A DNA stretch of 64,000 nucleotides. Origin: Glandiceps talaboti (Eukaryota > Hemichordata > Enteropneusta > Spengelidae). Positions 14,001 through 31,996 of this stretch are shown here, piece by piece. Under the pieces are notes generated by a model. It was not told where the DNA came from. It saw only the letters and a program-made list of their open reading frames with translations, and did not search any database. The stretch covers positions 3,468,501 to 3,532,500 of the forward strand of contig NC_135555.1 of assembly GCF_964340395.1 (NCBI RefSeq). The letters are read 5' to 3'. Position 1 is the first letter of the stretch; the number at the start of each line of letters is the position of its first letter. The position numbers and the translations under genes were made by a program.

Positions 14001-14781
14001 TGTCGTAGATGATACCGTATGATAGCCTGGTTGTAAAACAGAATGGCATGGTCTACATCTTCCACAGTGTCATTATCTTCCAATGACACCTGGGCCTAGA
14101 AAAATAACAGGTATAAAGTAAATTTACTGTGTATGGTTTGAGGACGCTCTGACTTGATTACGGAGTCAAATATATTTGGTCTGTGTGACTCTGTTCTCAG
14201 TCAGAGAGTACCAACATTGCAAGGAGTGTTACAATATATTATATCATATTGATGACTGATGAAAGTTAAGATTTTGACACAATCAATGACAGTTCTACAC
14301 TTGTTCTCAGAATTTTTCCTTGTGATCTCGTCACCAGTGTTCTCGCTAAACCAGTTTGACATTCCATCAAATTCATGAATGCAGAGTAACATCTTGTGAC
14401 ACAAAAAAATTGTGTTTACATAACCCTTCAGTTTACTATCTGTCAACTAGGCAAGGGACAGTGTTTGTTTGGTGGTTGGATCTAATAAATGATCATAGAC
14501 CTTACCTGTTGACAAATGTGTAGTAAAGCTTGTTTAAATTCATCTGTCCTTGTACATCCAGATTGGTAGAACTCTGCAACCGTTTTGTTATGAGTCACTT
14601 TAAAATCGCTGGGTCGCAAACCAGCAAGGTTATTCAACTTTGTTATACATGGACCATATTGTCCTGACTCGAAGTCACTCATACATGCCTGAGCAATTGT
14701 TTTTTCTTCCTCTGATATAGCTGGCACCGGAGATGCTGCGGGCGACGCCGGTTTATTTTCAAAATCACCACTTTCTGCCAT
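1913..14781 (-). CDS. CNOT10: CCR4-NOT transcription complex subunit 10 (14 exons)
   Basis: CNOT10 is a TPR-repeat scaffold that pairs with CNOT11 to form the N-terminal module of the CCR4-NOT deadenylase, which shortens mRNA poly(A) tails in the cytoplasm. Fourteen exons with GT/AG borders join in frame to 749 codons; human CNOT10 is 744. Conserved blocks appear in the right order: [13 protein letters not shown] (exon 2), [14 protein letters not shown] (exon 6), [17 protein letters not shown] and [20 protein letters not shown] (exon 7), [17 protein letters not shown] (exon 11) and [14 protein letters not shown] (exon 12). The start is put at 14781 (MAESGD), with A at -3 and G at +4. An in-frame ATG at 14805 has a weaker context and would add eight residues. 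No frameshift or stop interrupts the model. Introns carry several transposons, one only 12 nt from a splice donor. Confidence 0.95.
2138..2242. repeat. 26-bp minisatellite, four copies
   Basis: About four copies of a 26-bp unit containing GTTTTGGAGACCTTTCAAAT, in intron 13 of CNOT10. The last copy is slightly diverged. Confidence 0.85.
2340..2655. repeat. Degenerate 22-23 bp minisatellite
   Basis: About fourteen imperfect copies of a unit close to GTGCCTCATGTCTATACAGT. It fills the part of intron 13 next to the exon 13 donor, with the nearest copy about 40 bases away. Confidence 0.75.
2692..2767 (-). CDS. CNOT10: CNOT10 exon 13
   Basis: Residues 676-700 plus one base. [13 protein letters not shown] matches the human AILLAVYLELQNG. 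The acceptor is TTTCTCAAG and the donor CACG/GTAAGT. Confidence 0.93.
3163..3350 (-). CDS. CNOT10: CNOT10 exon 12
   Basis: Residues 613-675. A Gly/Ser/Asp-rich loop is followed by the [23 protein letters not shown]. The acceptor is CTTTGTCTAG and the donor CATCAG/GTAGGT. Confidence 0.94.
3367..3415. repeat. TA/TG dinucleotide-rich tract
   Basis: Alternating TA runs with a few TG steps, beginning 16 bases from the exon 12 acceptor on the minus strand. Confidence 0.7.
3978..4105 (-). CDS. CNOT10: CNOT10 exon 11
   Basis: Residues 570-612. It contains [20 protein letters not shown] and [10 protein letters not shown]. The acceptor is GACATTTCAG and the donor TTCAA/GTAAGT; phase 2 in, phase 1 out. 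Confidence 0.94.
4767..4955 (-). CDS. CNOT10: CNOT10 exon 10
   Basis: Residues 507-569. [20 protein letters not shown] and [12 protein letters not shown] match the human segment NLKCSILACSAYVALALG and LLQQPKLSGSLK. The acceptor is TTCCAACAG and the donor CACAA/GTAAGT. Confidence 0.94.
5108..5313. mobile_element. 206-bp MITE with TA target duplication
   Basis: The ends are inverted: CTGTAAACCTGGAAAT on the left and ATATGCAGGTTTACAG on the right. They are flanked by TA at 5106-5107 and 5314-5315, as expected for a Tc1/mariner-type (Stowaway-like) insertion. The interior is AT-rich with repeated CGAAAA steps. A diverged copy lies at 47648-47810. It sits in CNOT10 intron 9, just downstream of the exon 9 splice donor. 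Confidence 0.75.
5328..5501 (-). CDS. CNOT10: CNOT10 exon 9, tandem NAGNAG acceptor
   Basis: Residues 449-506. [19 protein letters not shown] is conserved; the Thr/Ser/Pro-rich remainder is a variable loop. The acceptor reads TTTCAGCAG, so splicing at 5501 or at 5498 both keep the frame and differ by one serine. The donor ACAAG/GTAAAC lies 12 nt from a MITE. Confidence 0.93.
6104..6222 (-). CDS. CNOT10: CNOT10 exon 8
   Basis: Residues 410-448 plus two bases. An acidic start ([10 protein letters not shown]) leads into [19 protein letters not shown], which matches the human KKGIVQSIVGQGYHRKIVL. The donor is AATACAG/GTAAGC. Confidence 0.93.
7198..7276. repeat. AAATA/AAATAAAT simple repeat
   Basis: An irregular run of ATAAATAA-type units on the plus strand, within intron 7 of CNOT10. 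Confidence 0.7.
7404..7609 (-). CDS. CNOT10: CNOT10 exon 7
   Basis: Residues 341-409, the most conserved part of the protein: [18 protein letters not shown] and [14 protein letters not shown]. The acceptor is CTACCATAG and the donor AAAGGG/GTATGT. Confidence 0.95.
8014..8269 (-). CDS. CNOT10: CNOT10 exon 6
   Basis: Residues 256-340 plus one base. It contains [20 protein letters not shown] and the TPR around [20 protein letters not shown]. The acceptor is TTTTCAG and the donor TTCAC/GTGAGT. Confidence 0.94.
8594..8677 (-). CDS. CNOT10: CNOT10 exon 5
   Basis: Residues 228-255, 28 codons, phase 0 at both ends. [20 protein letters not shown] is nearly identical to the human segment. The acceptor is CCATTACAG and the donor GGAATG/GTAAGA. 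Confidence 0.93.
8795..10280. mobile_element. 1.49-kb non-autonomous TIR element in CNOT10 intron 4
   Basis: The left end is CAGGGCTCGAAATTCG and the right end is its inverted copy (GAATTTCGAGCCCTG). Next to each end are repeated CTACCAA/TGGTAGCCC motifs that form subterminal hairpins (about 8838-8896 and 10191-10252). The bases ATACA directly flank both ends (8790-8794 and 10281-10285), consistent with a 5-bp target duplication. The interior contains a GC-rich inverted pair (about 8918-8958 and 9221-9263) but no transposase. The superfamily is not certain; CAGGG ends occur in hAT-type elements, but those make 8-bp duplications. Confidence 0.7.
10451..10552 (-). CDS. CNOT10: CNOT10 exon 4
   Basis: Residues 194-227, 34 codons, phase 0 at both ends. 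It encodes a Ser/Asp/Gly-rich disordered loop ending in [10 protein letters not shown]. The acceptor is TTGTTTCAG and the donor CACATG/GTAAGA. The loop is poorly conserved, so support comes mainly from phase and splice sites. Confidence 0.85.
10628..10642 (+). promoter_or_regulatory. CTCF-like core motif
   Basis: CCACAAGAGGGCAGT agrees with the vertebrate CTCF core at every informative position. It lies in CNOT10 intron 3. Sequence match only. Confidence 0.4.
10693..10811. mobile_element. Small inverted-repeat element
   Basis: GCGATCTGTTA at the left is matched by TAACAGATCGC at the right, with similar flanking bases on both sides. A second inverted pair lies inside (TAGCTAGCC and TGCTAGCTC). 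Possibly a short MITE. Confidence 0.4.
11535..11636. mobile_element. Foldback element, family shared with 62531-62664
   Basis: A hairpin at 11560-11596 has arms GCTTGCAGTGTT and AACACTGCAAGC. The flanking parts (GTGGCATACT on the left, GTACCACACTGGCACT on the right) match the ends of the larger palindrome at 62.5 kb, so this looks like a deleted member of the same family. It lies in CNOT10 intron 3. Confidence 0.5.
11912..12063 (-). CDS. CNOT10: CNOT10 exon 3
   Basis: Residues 143-193. The acceptor is GATTTCAG and the donor CTGAA/GTGAGA; phase 1 in, phase 0 out. It encodes a TPR helix pair ([19 protein letters not shown]) followed by a Gly/Asn/Lys-rich loop, which is also low complexity in the human protein. 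Confidence 0.92.
12855..13033. mobile_element. Foldback (palindromic) element
   Basis: Arms of about 60 bp (12855-12919 and 12962-13033) share CTCCAATATTTTTCTTC and CTTGTGACCTAAG in inverted orientation, around a loop of about 42 bases. It lies in CNOT10 intron 2. Confidence 0.65.
13193..13659. mobile_element. Long-arm foldback element
   Basis: Two arms of about 110 bp (13193-13310 and 13540-13659) are inverted copies of each other with roughly 90% identity. Both contain GCAATAATTGTAGTGTTTGC and GTTTAACTGGAAGCAAATGC. The central 230 bases are unique. No protein is encoded. It lies in CNOT10 intron 2, about 290 bases from exon 2. Confidence 0.75.
13945..14095 (-). CDS. CNOT10: CNOT10 exon 2
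   Basis: Residues 93-142 plus the first base of codon 143. The acceptor is TTTTTCTAG and the donor TTAG/GTATGT. It encodes an acidic linker and the TPR-like block around [19 protein letters not shown]. Confidence 0.92.
14506..14781 (-). CDS. CNOT10: CNOT10 exon 1 (coding part)
   Basis: Residues 1-92, ending at a CAACAG/GTAAGG donor in phase 0. The Ala/Pro-rich N terminus (about residues 8-22) is followed by a first helical repeat with [16 protein letters not shown], like the FTSGNYDACLQHL region of the human protein. Confidence 0.9.
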
Positions 14782-15239
14782 TTTGTAATTAGGCGTACAA
14801 TACATAACGTTATTTTAGTTCGAATCCAGTGCTACACACTCGAATTACTCTGACTCACACCATTTTGACACAGGACGGTAATACTATTGACAATGTTTTC
14901 CAGATTCGCTTTCAAATATCAAGTGTAACATTAATGCGTCCAAAATTATTTCCGATGAAAAAAGTTCATCTAGATAAATTCAAATATATTGATGACCTTA
15001 AGATAACACCAAAAGAACTGGCAACTTGAAGAGTAGATTGTAGATCACTACTTTGAACTGAATGGCTTCCACGTCCACCTAGCTGGCACTGACTGCACAC
15101 CGTCCTTGAAACACCCACTCTCTGGTAAAGATAATCACCAAGAATTGAGACTTTAGCGAGACTTCCTACTTCCTGATAACTTCGATCGGTAACAATCGTG
15201 CCCAATAGTCGTTGAAAGATTACAAAAACGTCAAAGTTT

Positions 15240-15370
15240 CACACTTTCAGAGTTCGGCTGCCTGCTTACTATCAATTTGCCGCCATGATGGATAGGTAGT
15301 CTACGCATGCGTCGATTTCCATGCGCGGAGCTCGCGACGAAGCCCCACCCACAATCCATTGCTTTATAAC
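15240..15370 (-). promoter_or_regulatory. Probable CNOT10 promoter
   Basis: A local CpG-rich stretch about 0.5 kb upstream of the CNOT10 start codon. On the minus strand it contains CCATCATGGCGGC (15279-15291), which resembles a YY1 site. ACGCATGCGT (15303-15312) and a nearby ATGCGCGG resemble NRF-1 half sites. Both are typical of TATA-less housekeeping promoters. The transcription start is not determined. Confidence 0.4.
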
Positions 15371-16670
15371 ATGAATATCGAGTATAGAACATTTGGATAT
15401 AGAAAATTAGAAGTCTTATATACCATGGGGTTGGTCGCGATAAAAACTCATGTTTGTGCAAACCAGAAATTGTGAGCAATAAATATATCATTCGAAAAAC
15501 TATACGGATCCAGTGATGATCAAGGTTTTTTGGGAAATTTTGAACAAGCAAAAACTCACCAGCTAGCTACTAAAGTTTGCATTTATGACACTGAATACAA
15601 ATAAACCTTACAGGGGAATAACAACTAACAAGAATAATTATTGAATGTACGAGTACTTCTGGAGTTCATCTTGCTTTATGCCTGGTATGCTTTATGCCTT
15701 GTAGAAAGAAAGTCCAAGTAGCTATTCACTATATGGTCTGCTTTATGCCTGGTTAATCCGATGAATGAATTTAAAAGCCCAAGATATTGAAATGGTTTGG
15801 AGAAACAAGCGAAAGATTGAATACATTAGTATTGCATTGGGCAGAGACAATGAAATATTTGGCAAACCGGTGATGTTTTGTTGACAGGGCGAAATCTAAT
15901 CAGAGATTTTACCACTTGTTAAATTTTTGATTGTCATTTTTTTTGTGTGTGTATACACTTCAAGTGCTTCAGCAATGAGAACCGACAGTTGTAACGGACA
16001 CATTTATTTCAAATTTCCTAGAGAGCATAAATGCGAAAATAATTAATTGTCATTAACCAACATCAACCTTCGGTATATATGAAGTGTGACGGGACAACTT
16101 ATACTTTAACCACAGGGAGCAGCGCCTGTGGTGGACAAAACTGATTTTTCTGTTGTTTTCTCTCTTTCCCCTGATTACTGACTTAATAAAGACTAAACGT
16201 CTAGTACCATTCTTATTTCCTGGCTGAAAATTCCCTCTGTTTGTTGACCGATTCATGTAGTACACCCTTGACTGAAGTTGTCCATTTCTAACCTACATTT
16301 ATTTACTGTGGTATCCGTTACAATGACAATTATTGAATATTAATTCTTATTTGACTAAAACACTAAAAGTTGTACGCGTTTGTGAAGTCAGGACAGACAC
16401 GAATTGTATCCACAGTGCCGCGTGCTTACTAGAATGGGATGAGGTAATATCTTATATCGAGTTGGGGATTTTTTTTTGTCTAATACGAGCAGATTTGAGA
16501 AGGCGAGTATGAGAAAAAAAATCACTATTAGTTTAAACTTGTTTGAGATATTCCACTTTAGACCATTGATGTGTGGGATTATTTTTCTTACGACCTCTTT
16601 ATTCGGCAAAAATAAACTTTAAAATAACTGATGCACTATAGATGATCAAATAGGCCAGTCGAGACAGCAT

Positions 16671-16685
16671 AGCGCCCTCTAGTGA
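16671..16685 (-). promoter_or_regulatory. CTCF-like core motif
   Basis: Minus-strand TCACTAGAGGGCGCT differs from the vertebrate CTCF core at one position. It lies between the divergently regulated CNOT10 promoter region and the 3' end of the NXPE gene. Confidence 0.4.
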
Positions 16686-17616
16686 TGATATATCATATGA
16701 AGGATTTGCGTTTACAGGTACTTTACATTGCATTGTATAATCTTGTTGCTCATATGTGCGCACAATGAGTAACAAAATAAAAACTATTATATAAGAAGCT
16801 GTTTTATTTTTTTTTAAATCTCACTATCTTCAAATGTTTTGAGTGTATTATTCATTTTTATGTACAACTTTATGTAGCTTCGCCTTTGTCATGCATTGTG
16901 AATGTGATGATGTAATTAAAAAAATATAAAATGTAAGGTGTGGAACAATAGCTCATAAGGAATGACCAGGTCATGCATAGATATAGGCAGCAAAGCACTA
17001 TATAACTAAACCCCATGAGCCAAAGTGTTGGTTCACAGCAGTGTAGGAGTATGTTTGTAAAGATGTTTGAAGGATTGGGCACCATTGTAGCTTATATCAC
17101 TCATCTCATCCATAATTTATACCTCCCAGACTATACAAGCCTCTGGGCTTACAGGTTCACCCAACTGTTTCGTAATCACTCCCTTAGGTTATAATTTCAC
17201 ATAAATATTTTATTCAAATAAAATTACTTGAGCAAGTCTAATGAATGTACAACACTTTACAATTTCCACTTTGAAGATACATTTCGAAAATAACAGCTGA
17301 AATGTGGATGATGGACGGAGGTTGTTTTCGCCACTCCCCTTGTAAATCTTATGGTTGTTTGTTTCTTTGTTTGTTTCTTTGTTTGTTGACGGGGTATCAC
17401 AAAAAATATGGCTAGATATCTCAGTAGATCAGTAATAAATGAGAGCAATGAGAGCAAAGACGGTTAGAATCTTCTATGGGTTTCGTAACTCAGTGGTTTT
17501 TTAAAGAAGTTAGATGATTTGGGAGAAGAACTTGTGTGGTGAGACTGGTGAGAAAGTTATTATTAGTTGGAAAAAAATTATCGAATCAGACATCGCTTTC
17601 AAATACAATTGAATGC

Positions 17617-17795
17617 CATATATACAATACAGTACACTACGATACGATATCATACAATGCATAGCAATTCAGTGCAATACAATACAATGCAATACAATAC
17701 AATACGATACGATGCGATACGATACAATGCTATACGATGTGATACAATGCAATACGACACAAACAATGCAACACAATGCAATGCAATATGTAACA
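17617..17795. repeat. Degenerate ATACA/GATAC pentamer repeat
   Basis: An irregular tract of ATACA, ATACG, GATAC and AATGC words. It is open in two plus-strand frames only because of its composition. Confidence 0.75.
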
Positions 17796-18151
17796 ATGTC
17801 AGTTTTCATCTAGCTATGTCTAGTGTTTTCCCCATATTATACGCAAAGTGCTTTGAAATAAACACTCTGGCATGTACCTATAACGGTACATTAGTTCTGT
17901 AGCTATTGAAAAACAAATAACAGCATCAAAACTCGAACCTGCAACTTGCAGATTCCAAGCGCAGCCGGCAACACTTACTATTCAATTACCATATATCCAC
18001 TCTAAAATCAAGACTTTAGTGTCAGCAAAATAATGTATGTGAATGTATGTTTGTAGTAGTATGATAGAGTGATAATGGTGCGACACTTTGAATATATTTC
18101 TGCGAGAGCACAATACAATATACAGTGTATTTTAGTTCATATTTAGTGAAA

Positions 18152-27270
<9,119 letters not shown>

Positions 27271-27384
27271 ATTGGATGGAAATCGTATGTTCCGATGCTG
27301 TATTTGGCCTTCGTGTCGTATATGAATGTACACCGATTATGTAGTCATCCTTGTTTACTTTGATGTAATATTCACCATAGAAAC

Positions 27385-27541
27385 TGTCATGAGTTGTAAT
27401 GCTAGACTGAAGTTGACCTTACATGACCTCATTAATTATTCATATATAATACAGATACGCAGTTACGTTCATACACGTTGTCGTTGTCAGTGTCTCTTCT
27501 TCATCACACATCCACTACACATCGAACCCCAACTCATTACA
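27385..27541 (+). repeat. 5' LTR
   Basis: 157 bp, 5'-TG...CA-3'. A TATA-like ATTCATATATAATAC occurs about 50 bases in and could start element transcription. It contains two bases (AT) missing from the 3' LTR. Confidence 0.95.
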
Positions 27542-27559
27542 TGGTGTCAGAAGCGGGAT
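27542..27559 (+). other. Primer binding site, tRNA-Leu type
   Basis: TGGTGTCAGAAGCGGGAT starts right after the LTR. Its first 17 bases fit the complement of the 3' end of an animal tRNA-Leu (plus CCA) with about one mismatch. The tRNA comparison is from memory. Confidence 0.6.
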
Positions 27560-27679
27560 CGAAGTTAGACAACTCAGCAGTAACTTCAGGTGTGTATTTT
27601 ACAGTGGATGATCGACACCAGGCCGGTGTTGTTTTGGTTCGTCTGAGAAAGTGTGTACGTGCAGACTGACAAGTTCAAG

Positions 27680-30600
27680 ATGGCGGAACTCGCTGGCTTA
27701 CCCGTCCCAACCATGGACTGGCACTCGAGTGATGCAGTGCAAGCCCTAAAGAAATTCAAACAAATGTGTGAGCTATACTTTAATGGCCCACTCACAGCCA
27801 AGACAGAGACGGAGAAATGCAACTATCTCCAAATTTGGTCCGGTGAAGTTGGAATTGACATCGTCACCACATGGAATCTAACCACCGAGGAAAAGACAAA
27901 ACTCGCTACATATTGGAACAAATTCGAGGAGTACGTCGCTCCTAAAAGCAACTTTCGTCTGGCAAGATACAAGCTACGCACACTAAAGCAACAGCCAGGT
28001 GAGCCTGTAGACACATTTTTAAAGAACATTAGAACAATTGTAGCTGAATGCAAGTATACCAACCCAAACGAGCATATTATTGATACTCTTATCTTTGGAT
28101 CAAGTAACCAACGCGTGCAGTCGAAGCTCCTAGAACACGATGACACACTCACACTAGATAAAGCTGTTGACATCGCACGTACATTAGAGGCCACATGTAC
28201 CCAACTAAGTGCCATACGTAATACTGTAGATAACAGTACTGTCCATGCTATGCGATACACTTCACGTAATAGGCAGAGTGCACATACTAAAACTGGTAAA
28301 TGTGGAAATTGTGGCACAGTACATGACCAATCTGACCGGTCCTCCTGCCCAGCACACGGATCTGAATGCAGAGCATGTGGCAAGCCGAATCACTGGAAGT
28401 GTGTATGCCGCTCACGTAAGGCTAAACCCGGTTCCAACCCAAGAACACAACAACAAGATAGGAGTAAACAGAAACCCAGTAAACAAGGTATGCATTCACT
28501 AGCAGTAAATGATACCAGAACCAGCTACAGCAACAGTGCAGCCAAACCCGTACATGTCTCTGATACAGAGGATACACAGATGTATTTTCATACAATCCAC
28601 ATAGACACCTTGAGAGCCAGCAAACAGGCCATGATACAAGTATATGTTGATGCAGAGAATGACTGTGTACCCCTAACATGTAAGGTAGACACTGGTGCTG
28701 AAGGAAATGTTATGACTGTAAGCACATATAAGCAGCTATTTCCATCCAAACCATGTAACACTGATGGTGTTCCCCAGGGATTATCTAAGTCTAATACTAC
28801 CATCACAGCATATGGTGGACAGACTTTACATCACTATGGATGTTGTGTGTTGACACTCACACATCATGGAGAGTCCAAGTCGTGCTCATTTTTCGTTGTA
28901 CAATGTGATGGTCCAACAATACTAGGCCTGCCTACTTGCCAGGATATGGGACTTGTTACTGTGAATTACAGCATCACTCAACATGATATATCGCCTTCCA
29001 AAGGTGACCCTGCAGCTAAAGAACAGATAATGCATGACTACAAGCAGTGCTTTGAAGGCATTGGCTGTTTCCAAGGAGAGTACCACATCACTCTTGACCC
29101 AAGTGTACCCCCAGTTGTGCACCCACCACGACGTGTACCACAGGCACTAAGTGAACCACTGAAACAGGAACTGAACTCGTTGGTAACCCAGGGCATTATT
29201 GCTAAAGTGGATGAGCCCACAGATTGGGTTAATTCCTTAGTATGTGCCACACGCAAAAATGGCAGTCTTCGATTATGCCTAGATCCAAAGGACCTCAATC
29301 ATGCCATTAAAAGACCACACCACTGCACTCCCACAGTTGAAGAGATTCTTCCTAAACTCAGTGGAGCAAAGTACTTTTCCATTGTCGACGCACGTAGCGG
29401 ATACTGGAACATCAAGCTTGATTATGAAAGCTCACTATACACAACCTTCAACTCGCCCCATGGCAGATACAGATTTCTACGGCTTCCATTTGGCCTTATC
29501 TGCGCACAAGATGTATTTCAGAAGAAGGTTGGTGAGACCTTTGGTCACCTCCCAGGTGTCACTGGTATTGCTGACGATATCATCGTATATGGCAGCACAA
29601 CTGAGCAACATGACAGTAACCTTAAGGCAGTAATGGAACGCGCTAAGGAGACTGGCCTACGTTTCAATGCAGACAAGTGCAAAATACAATGCACAGAGAT
29701 CTCTTTCTTCGGACACATCATTAGCGCTGACGGGCTCCGACCAGACCCATGCAAGGTACAAGCTATTAATGAAATGGATCCATCTACAAGTCTGGAGGAT
29801 CTACAAACATTCCTAGGCATGGTACAATTTCTTAGCAGGTATACTCCCAACCTTGCTTCACTATCAGCAAATTTGTGGGATCTGACCAAGAAAACAAGTG
29901 CATTTGTTTGGGGACCTGAGCACCAAGCTGCAGTTAACAAGATCAAGTACATGATCACATCACCTCAAACACTGCAGTACTTCGACAGTACCAAACCTGT
30001 CACGATCCAAGTCGACGCATCACAACGCGGACTAGGAGCTACCCTACTACAGGACAAAGGCCCAGTTGAATATCGCAGTAAGTTACTCACAGACACTGAA
30101 AGTCGATACTCCAACATTGAGAGAGAAATGCTAGCAATCGTCCACGGTCTAGAGAAATTTCACTACTATGCATATGGTCGTCATGTCACAGTAGAGACAG
30201 ACCACAAACCACTAGAGGCTATATTTAAGAAACACTTAGCCAGTGCACCACCTCGTATTGCCAGAATGATGCTTCGTATTCAGAAGTATGACATTAGCAT
30301 CAAGTACGTACCAGGAAAGGACATTCCACTGGCAGACGCTCTTTCTAGAGTTACACCACGTCCAGGCGACGCCATTGAAGGCCTTGATGTATCTATTCAC
30401 GAATTCCACCTACACATGAATGCAAGCACCACCCGCATCGAGCAGATCAAGAGCGAAACAGCAAAAGACGAAATTCTGAGTTTGCTCAAATCAGTGGTTA
30501 TGCAAGGATGGCCCGACAGCAGATCACAGTGCCCAAGGGACCTACTCTCATATTGGAATTACCGTGATGAATTAACCATTGCTGATGGTGTAGTACTGAA

Positions 30601-31714
30601 GGGAACACGTATCATCATCCCGAAAACCCTACAGTCAGCAGTGCTAGAGCAAATTCACTATGCTCACCAAGGTGCAGAGAAAAGCAAACTTCGAGCCAAG
30701 GGATCAGTATTTTGGCCCAACATAAACCGCGACATAGAGGAGATGGTGAAATCATGCGCCCCGTGTCAACACAACCAGAAGGCGAATGTTAAAGAACCAC
30801 TCATGCCGCACGACGTACCATCAAGACCATGGCACACACTAGCAGCTGATCTATTTTTCTGGAACAATACACCATACCTGTTAGTATCAGACTACTACAG
30901 TAAGTTCCCCATTGTGAGAAGATTGAACAACATTCAGTCTAACACTACGATTGCACACATGAAGTCAATCTTCGAGGAACATGGCATTCCTAGTAAGCTA
31001 GTGACAGGACATGACACTCAGTTTACCTCCGCACAATTCCAGAAATTCAGTGCTATATACGGATTCGAACATGTGACAACCAGTCCTTACTATTCACAGG
31101 CTAACGGTCTTATAGAAAGAACTGTTCAAACTGTCAAGAACTTGCTACAGAAGTGCAAGGAGTCCGGTACAGACCCACACCTTGCAATGCTATGCTTGAG
31201 AAGCACACCACTAGATCACAACTTACCTTCTCCAGCAGAGCTTCTCAACTCAAGAGCCTACCAGACCAACCTGCCAACTATCAGGAAGCCTGACATTACA
31301 ACACAAGCTGACGGTGATGTCAATGTAAAGCTTCAACACAGACAGGACACCCAAAAGTCATACTATGACAGACATGCAAGACCTCTTCCTAGCTTGCACA
31401 CCGGTGAATCCACACGTGTCTACAACCATCAGAACTGTACGTGGGAACCTGGTGTAATTAAAACCATCCAACAGGAACCTCGTGCTTTCACTGTTCAGAA
31501 GGAGAATGGAAGCACACTTAGACGGAACAGACGTCATTTCCGGCGCACATGTGAAAACTTCAGTACCCCACAATCTGTGGAAATGGATATGACCCCAGAA
31601 GGAAAGGTTACGTCTACACCCGAGACATCTACACCCTCTCCGATTGAGGATCCACCTCGTATACTCAGGAGATCAACCAGAAATGTGAAACCACCAGATA
31701 GATTGGACTTGTGA
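27680..31714 (+). CDS. Gag-Pol polyprotein of the Ty3-type element
   Basis: 1344 codons with no stop or frameshift. The start chosen is the first ATG (27680), with A at -3 and G at +4. Order: Gag with capsid-like region; two zinc-knuckle-like Cys/His clusters (about residues 207-246, CGNCGTVH and CRACGKPNHWKC); protease (DTGAEGN, Asp337); reverse transcriptase (LDPKDLNHAI, FSIVDARSGYW, and catalytic ADD at residues 632-633); RNase H (VDAS, Asp779; TDHKPL); integrase HHCC domain (about 990-1030); and integrase core with Asp1057 and Glu1146. The position 36 residues before Glu1146, normally the second catalytic Asp, is Gly1110 in a TGHDTQF context. An Asp is found two residues later. Gag and Pol are one frame, without the usual frameshift. 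Confidence 0.95.
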   Translation: MAELAGLPVPTMDWHSSDAVQALKKFKQMCELYFNGPLTAKTETEKCNYLQIWSGEVGIDIVTTWNLTTEEKTKLATYWNKFEEYVAPKSNFRLARYKLRTLKQQPGEPVDTFLKNIRTIVAECKYTNPNEHIIDTLIFGSSNQRVQSKLLEHDDTLTLDKAVDIARTLEATCTQLSAIRNTVDNSTVHAMRYTSRNRQSAHTKTGKCGNCGTVHDQSDRSSCPAHGSECRACGKPNHWKCVCRSRKAKPGSNPRTQQQDRSKQKPSKQGMHSLAVNDTRTSYSNSAAKPVHVSDTEDTQMYFHTIHIDTLRASKQAMIQVYVDAENDCVPLTCKVDTGAEGNVMTVSTYKQLFPSKPCNTDGVPQGLSKSNTTITAYGGQTLHHYGCCVLTLTHHGESKSCSFFVVQCDGPTILGLPTCQDMGLVTVNYSITQHDISPSKGDPAAKEQIMHDYKQCFEGIGCFQGEYHITLDPSVPPVVHPPRRVPQALSEPLKQELNSLVTQGIIAKVDEPTDWVNSLVCATRKNGSLRLCLDPKDLNHAIKRPHHCTPTVEEILPKLSGAKYFSIVDARSGYWNIKLDYESSLYTTFNSPHGRYRFLRLPFGLICAQDVFQKKVGETFGHLPGVTGIADDIIVYGSTTEQHDSNLKAVMERAKETGLRFNADKCKIQCTEISFFGHIISADGLRPDPCKVQAINEMDPSTSLEDLQTFLGMVQFLSRYTPNLASLSANLWDLTKKTSAFVWGPEHQAAVNKIKYMITSPQTLQYFDSTKPVTIQVDASQRGLGATLLQDKGPVEYRSKLLTDTESRYSNIEREMLAIVHGLEKFHYYAYGRHVTVETDHKPLEAIFKKHLASAPPRIARMMLRIQKYDISIKYVPGKDIPLADALSRVTPRPGDAIEGLDVSIHEFHLHMNASTTRIEQIKSETAKDEILSLLKSVVMQGWPDSRSQCPRDLLSYWNYRDELTIADGVVLKGTRIIIPKTLQSAVLEQIHYAHQGAEKSKLRAKGSVFWPNINRDIEEMVKSCAPCQHNQKANVKEPLMPHDVPSRPWHTLAADLFFWNNTPYLLVSDYYSKFPIVRRLNNIQSNTTIAHMKSIFEEHGIPSKLVTGHDTQFTSAQFQKFSAIYGFEHVTTSPYYSQANGLIERTVQTVKNLLQKCKESGTDPHLAMLCLRSTPLDHNLPSPAELLNSRAYQTNLPTIRKPDITTQADGDVNVKLQHRQDTQKSYYDRHARPLPSLHTGESTRVYNHQNCTWEPGVIKTIQQEPRAFTVQKENGSTLRRNRRHFRRTCENFSTPQSVEMDMTPEGKVTSTPETSTPSPIEDPPRILRRSTRNVKPPDRLDL

Positions 31715-31983
31715 ACTTTGAACCATATATACACTTGTCGAACTGTATAAGTATATTCATATGGACTGTGTTATCAGACTGTTAATGTTAGTCACATGGA
31801 CTGTTTAACTACCATGAACTATTTGAAGTGTTTCACTGTTAACTCTTATTGATACTGTGTTATTACCGCGAACTGTTATTCGGTAACTATTTGGACACAA
31901 ACTCTTTGATTTGCATGAACCGTTCAATTACTGTTAATTGTTATTCTCAATCACAAACTCTTAAGATTGACTCGCTTAACTTT

Positions 31984-31996
31984 GAAAAGAGAGGGA
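31984..31996 (+). other. Polypurine tract
   Basis: GAAAAGAGAGGGA immediately precedes the TG of the 3' LTR, as needed for plus-strand priming. Confidence 0.85.

Larger units (their letters stand above)
14806..18151. other. Intergenic region between CNOT10 and NXPE genes
   Basis: It contains the 5' UTR and presumed promoter of CNOT10 (to about 15.4 kb), a CTCF-like motif (16671-16685), an imperfect 13-bp repeat of GCTTTATGCCTGG around 15672-15755, a pentamer-type simple repeat (17617-17795) and the 3' end of the NXPE gene. No protein-coding exon was recognised. Confidence 0.6.

Noticed and set aside
14782-14805. Upstream in-frame ATG for CNOT10
   Set aside because: Weaker context (T at +4), and the added residues do not resemble CNOT10 N termini. 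Kept only as an alternative.
27653-27679. Upstream start for the Gag-Pol frame
   Set aside because: The frame is open there but begins at GTG. The first ATG with good context is 27680.
27823-28383. 186-codon antisense frame in gag, and smaller ones across pol
   Set aside because: Shadows of the 1344-codon sense frame; no family resemblance.
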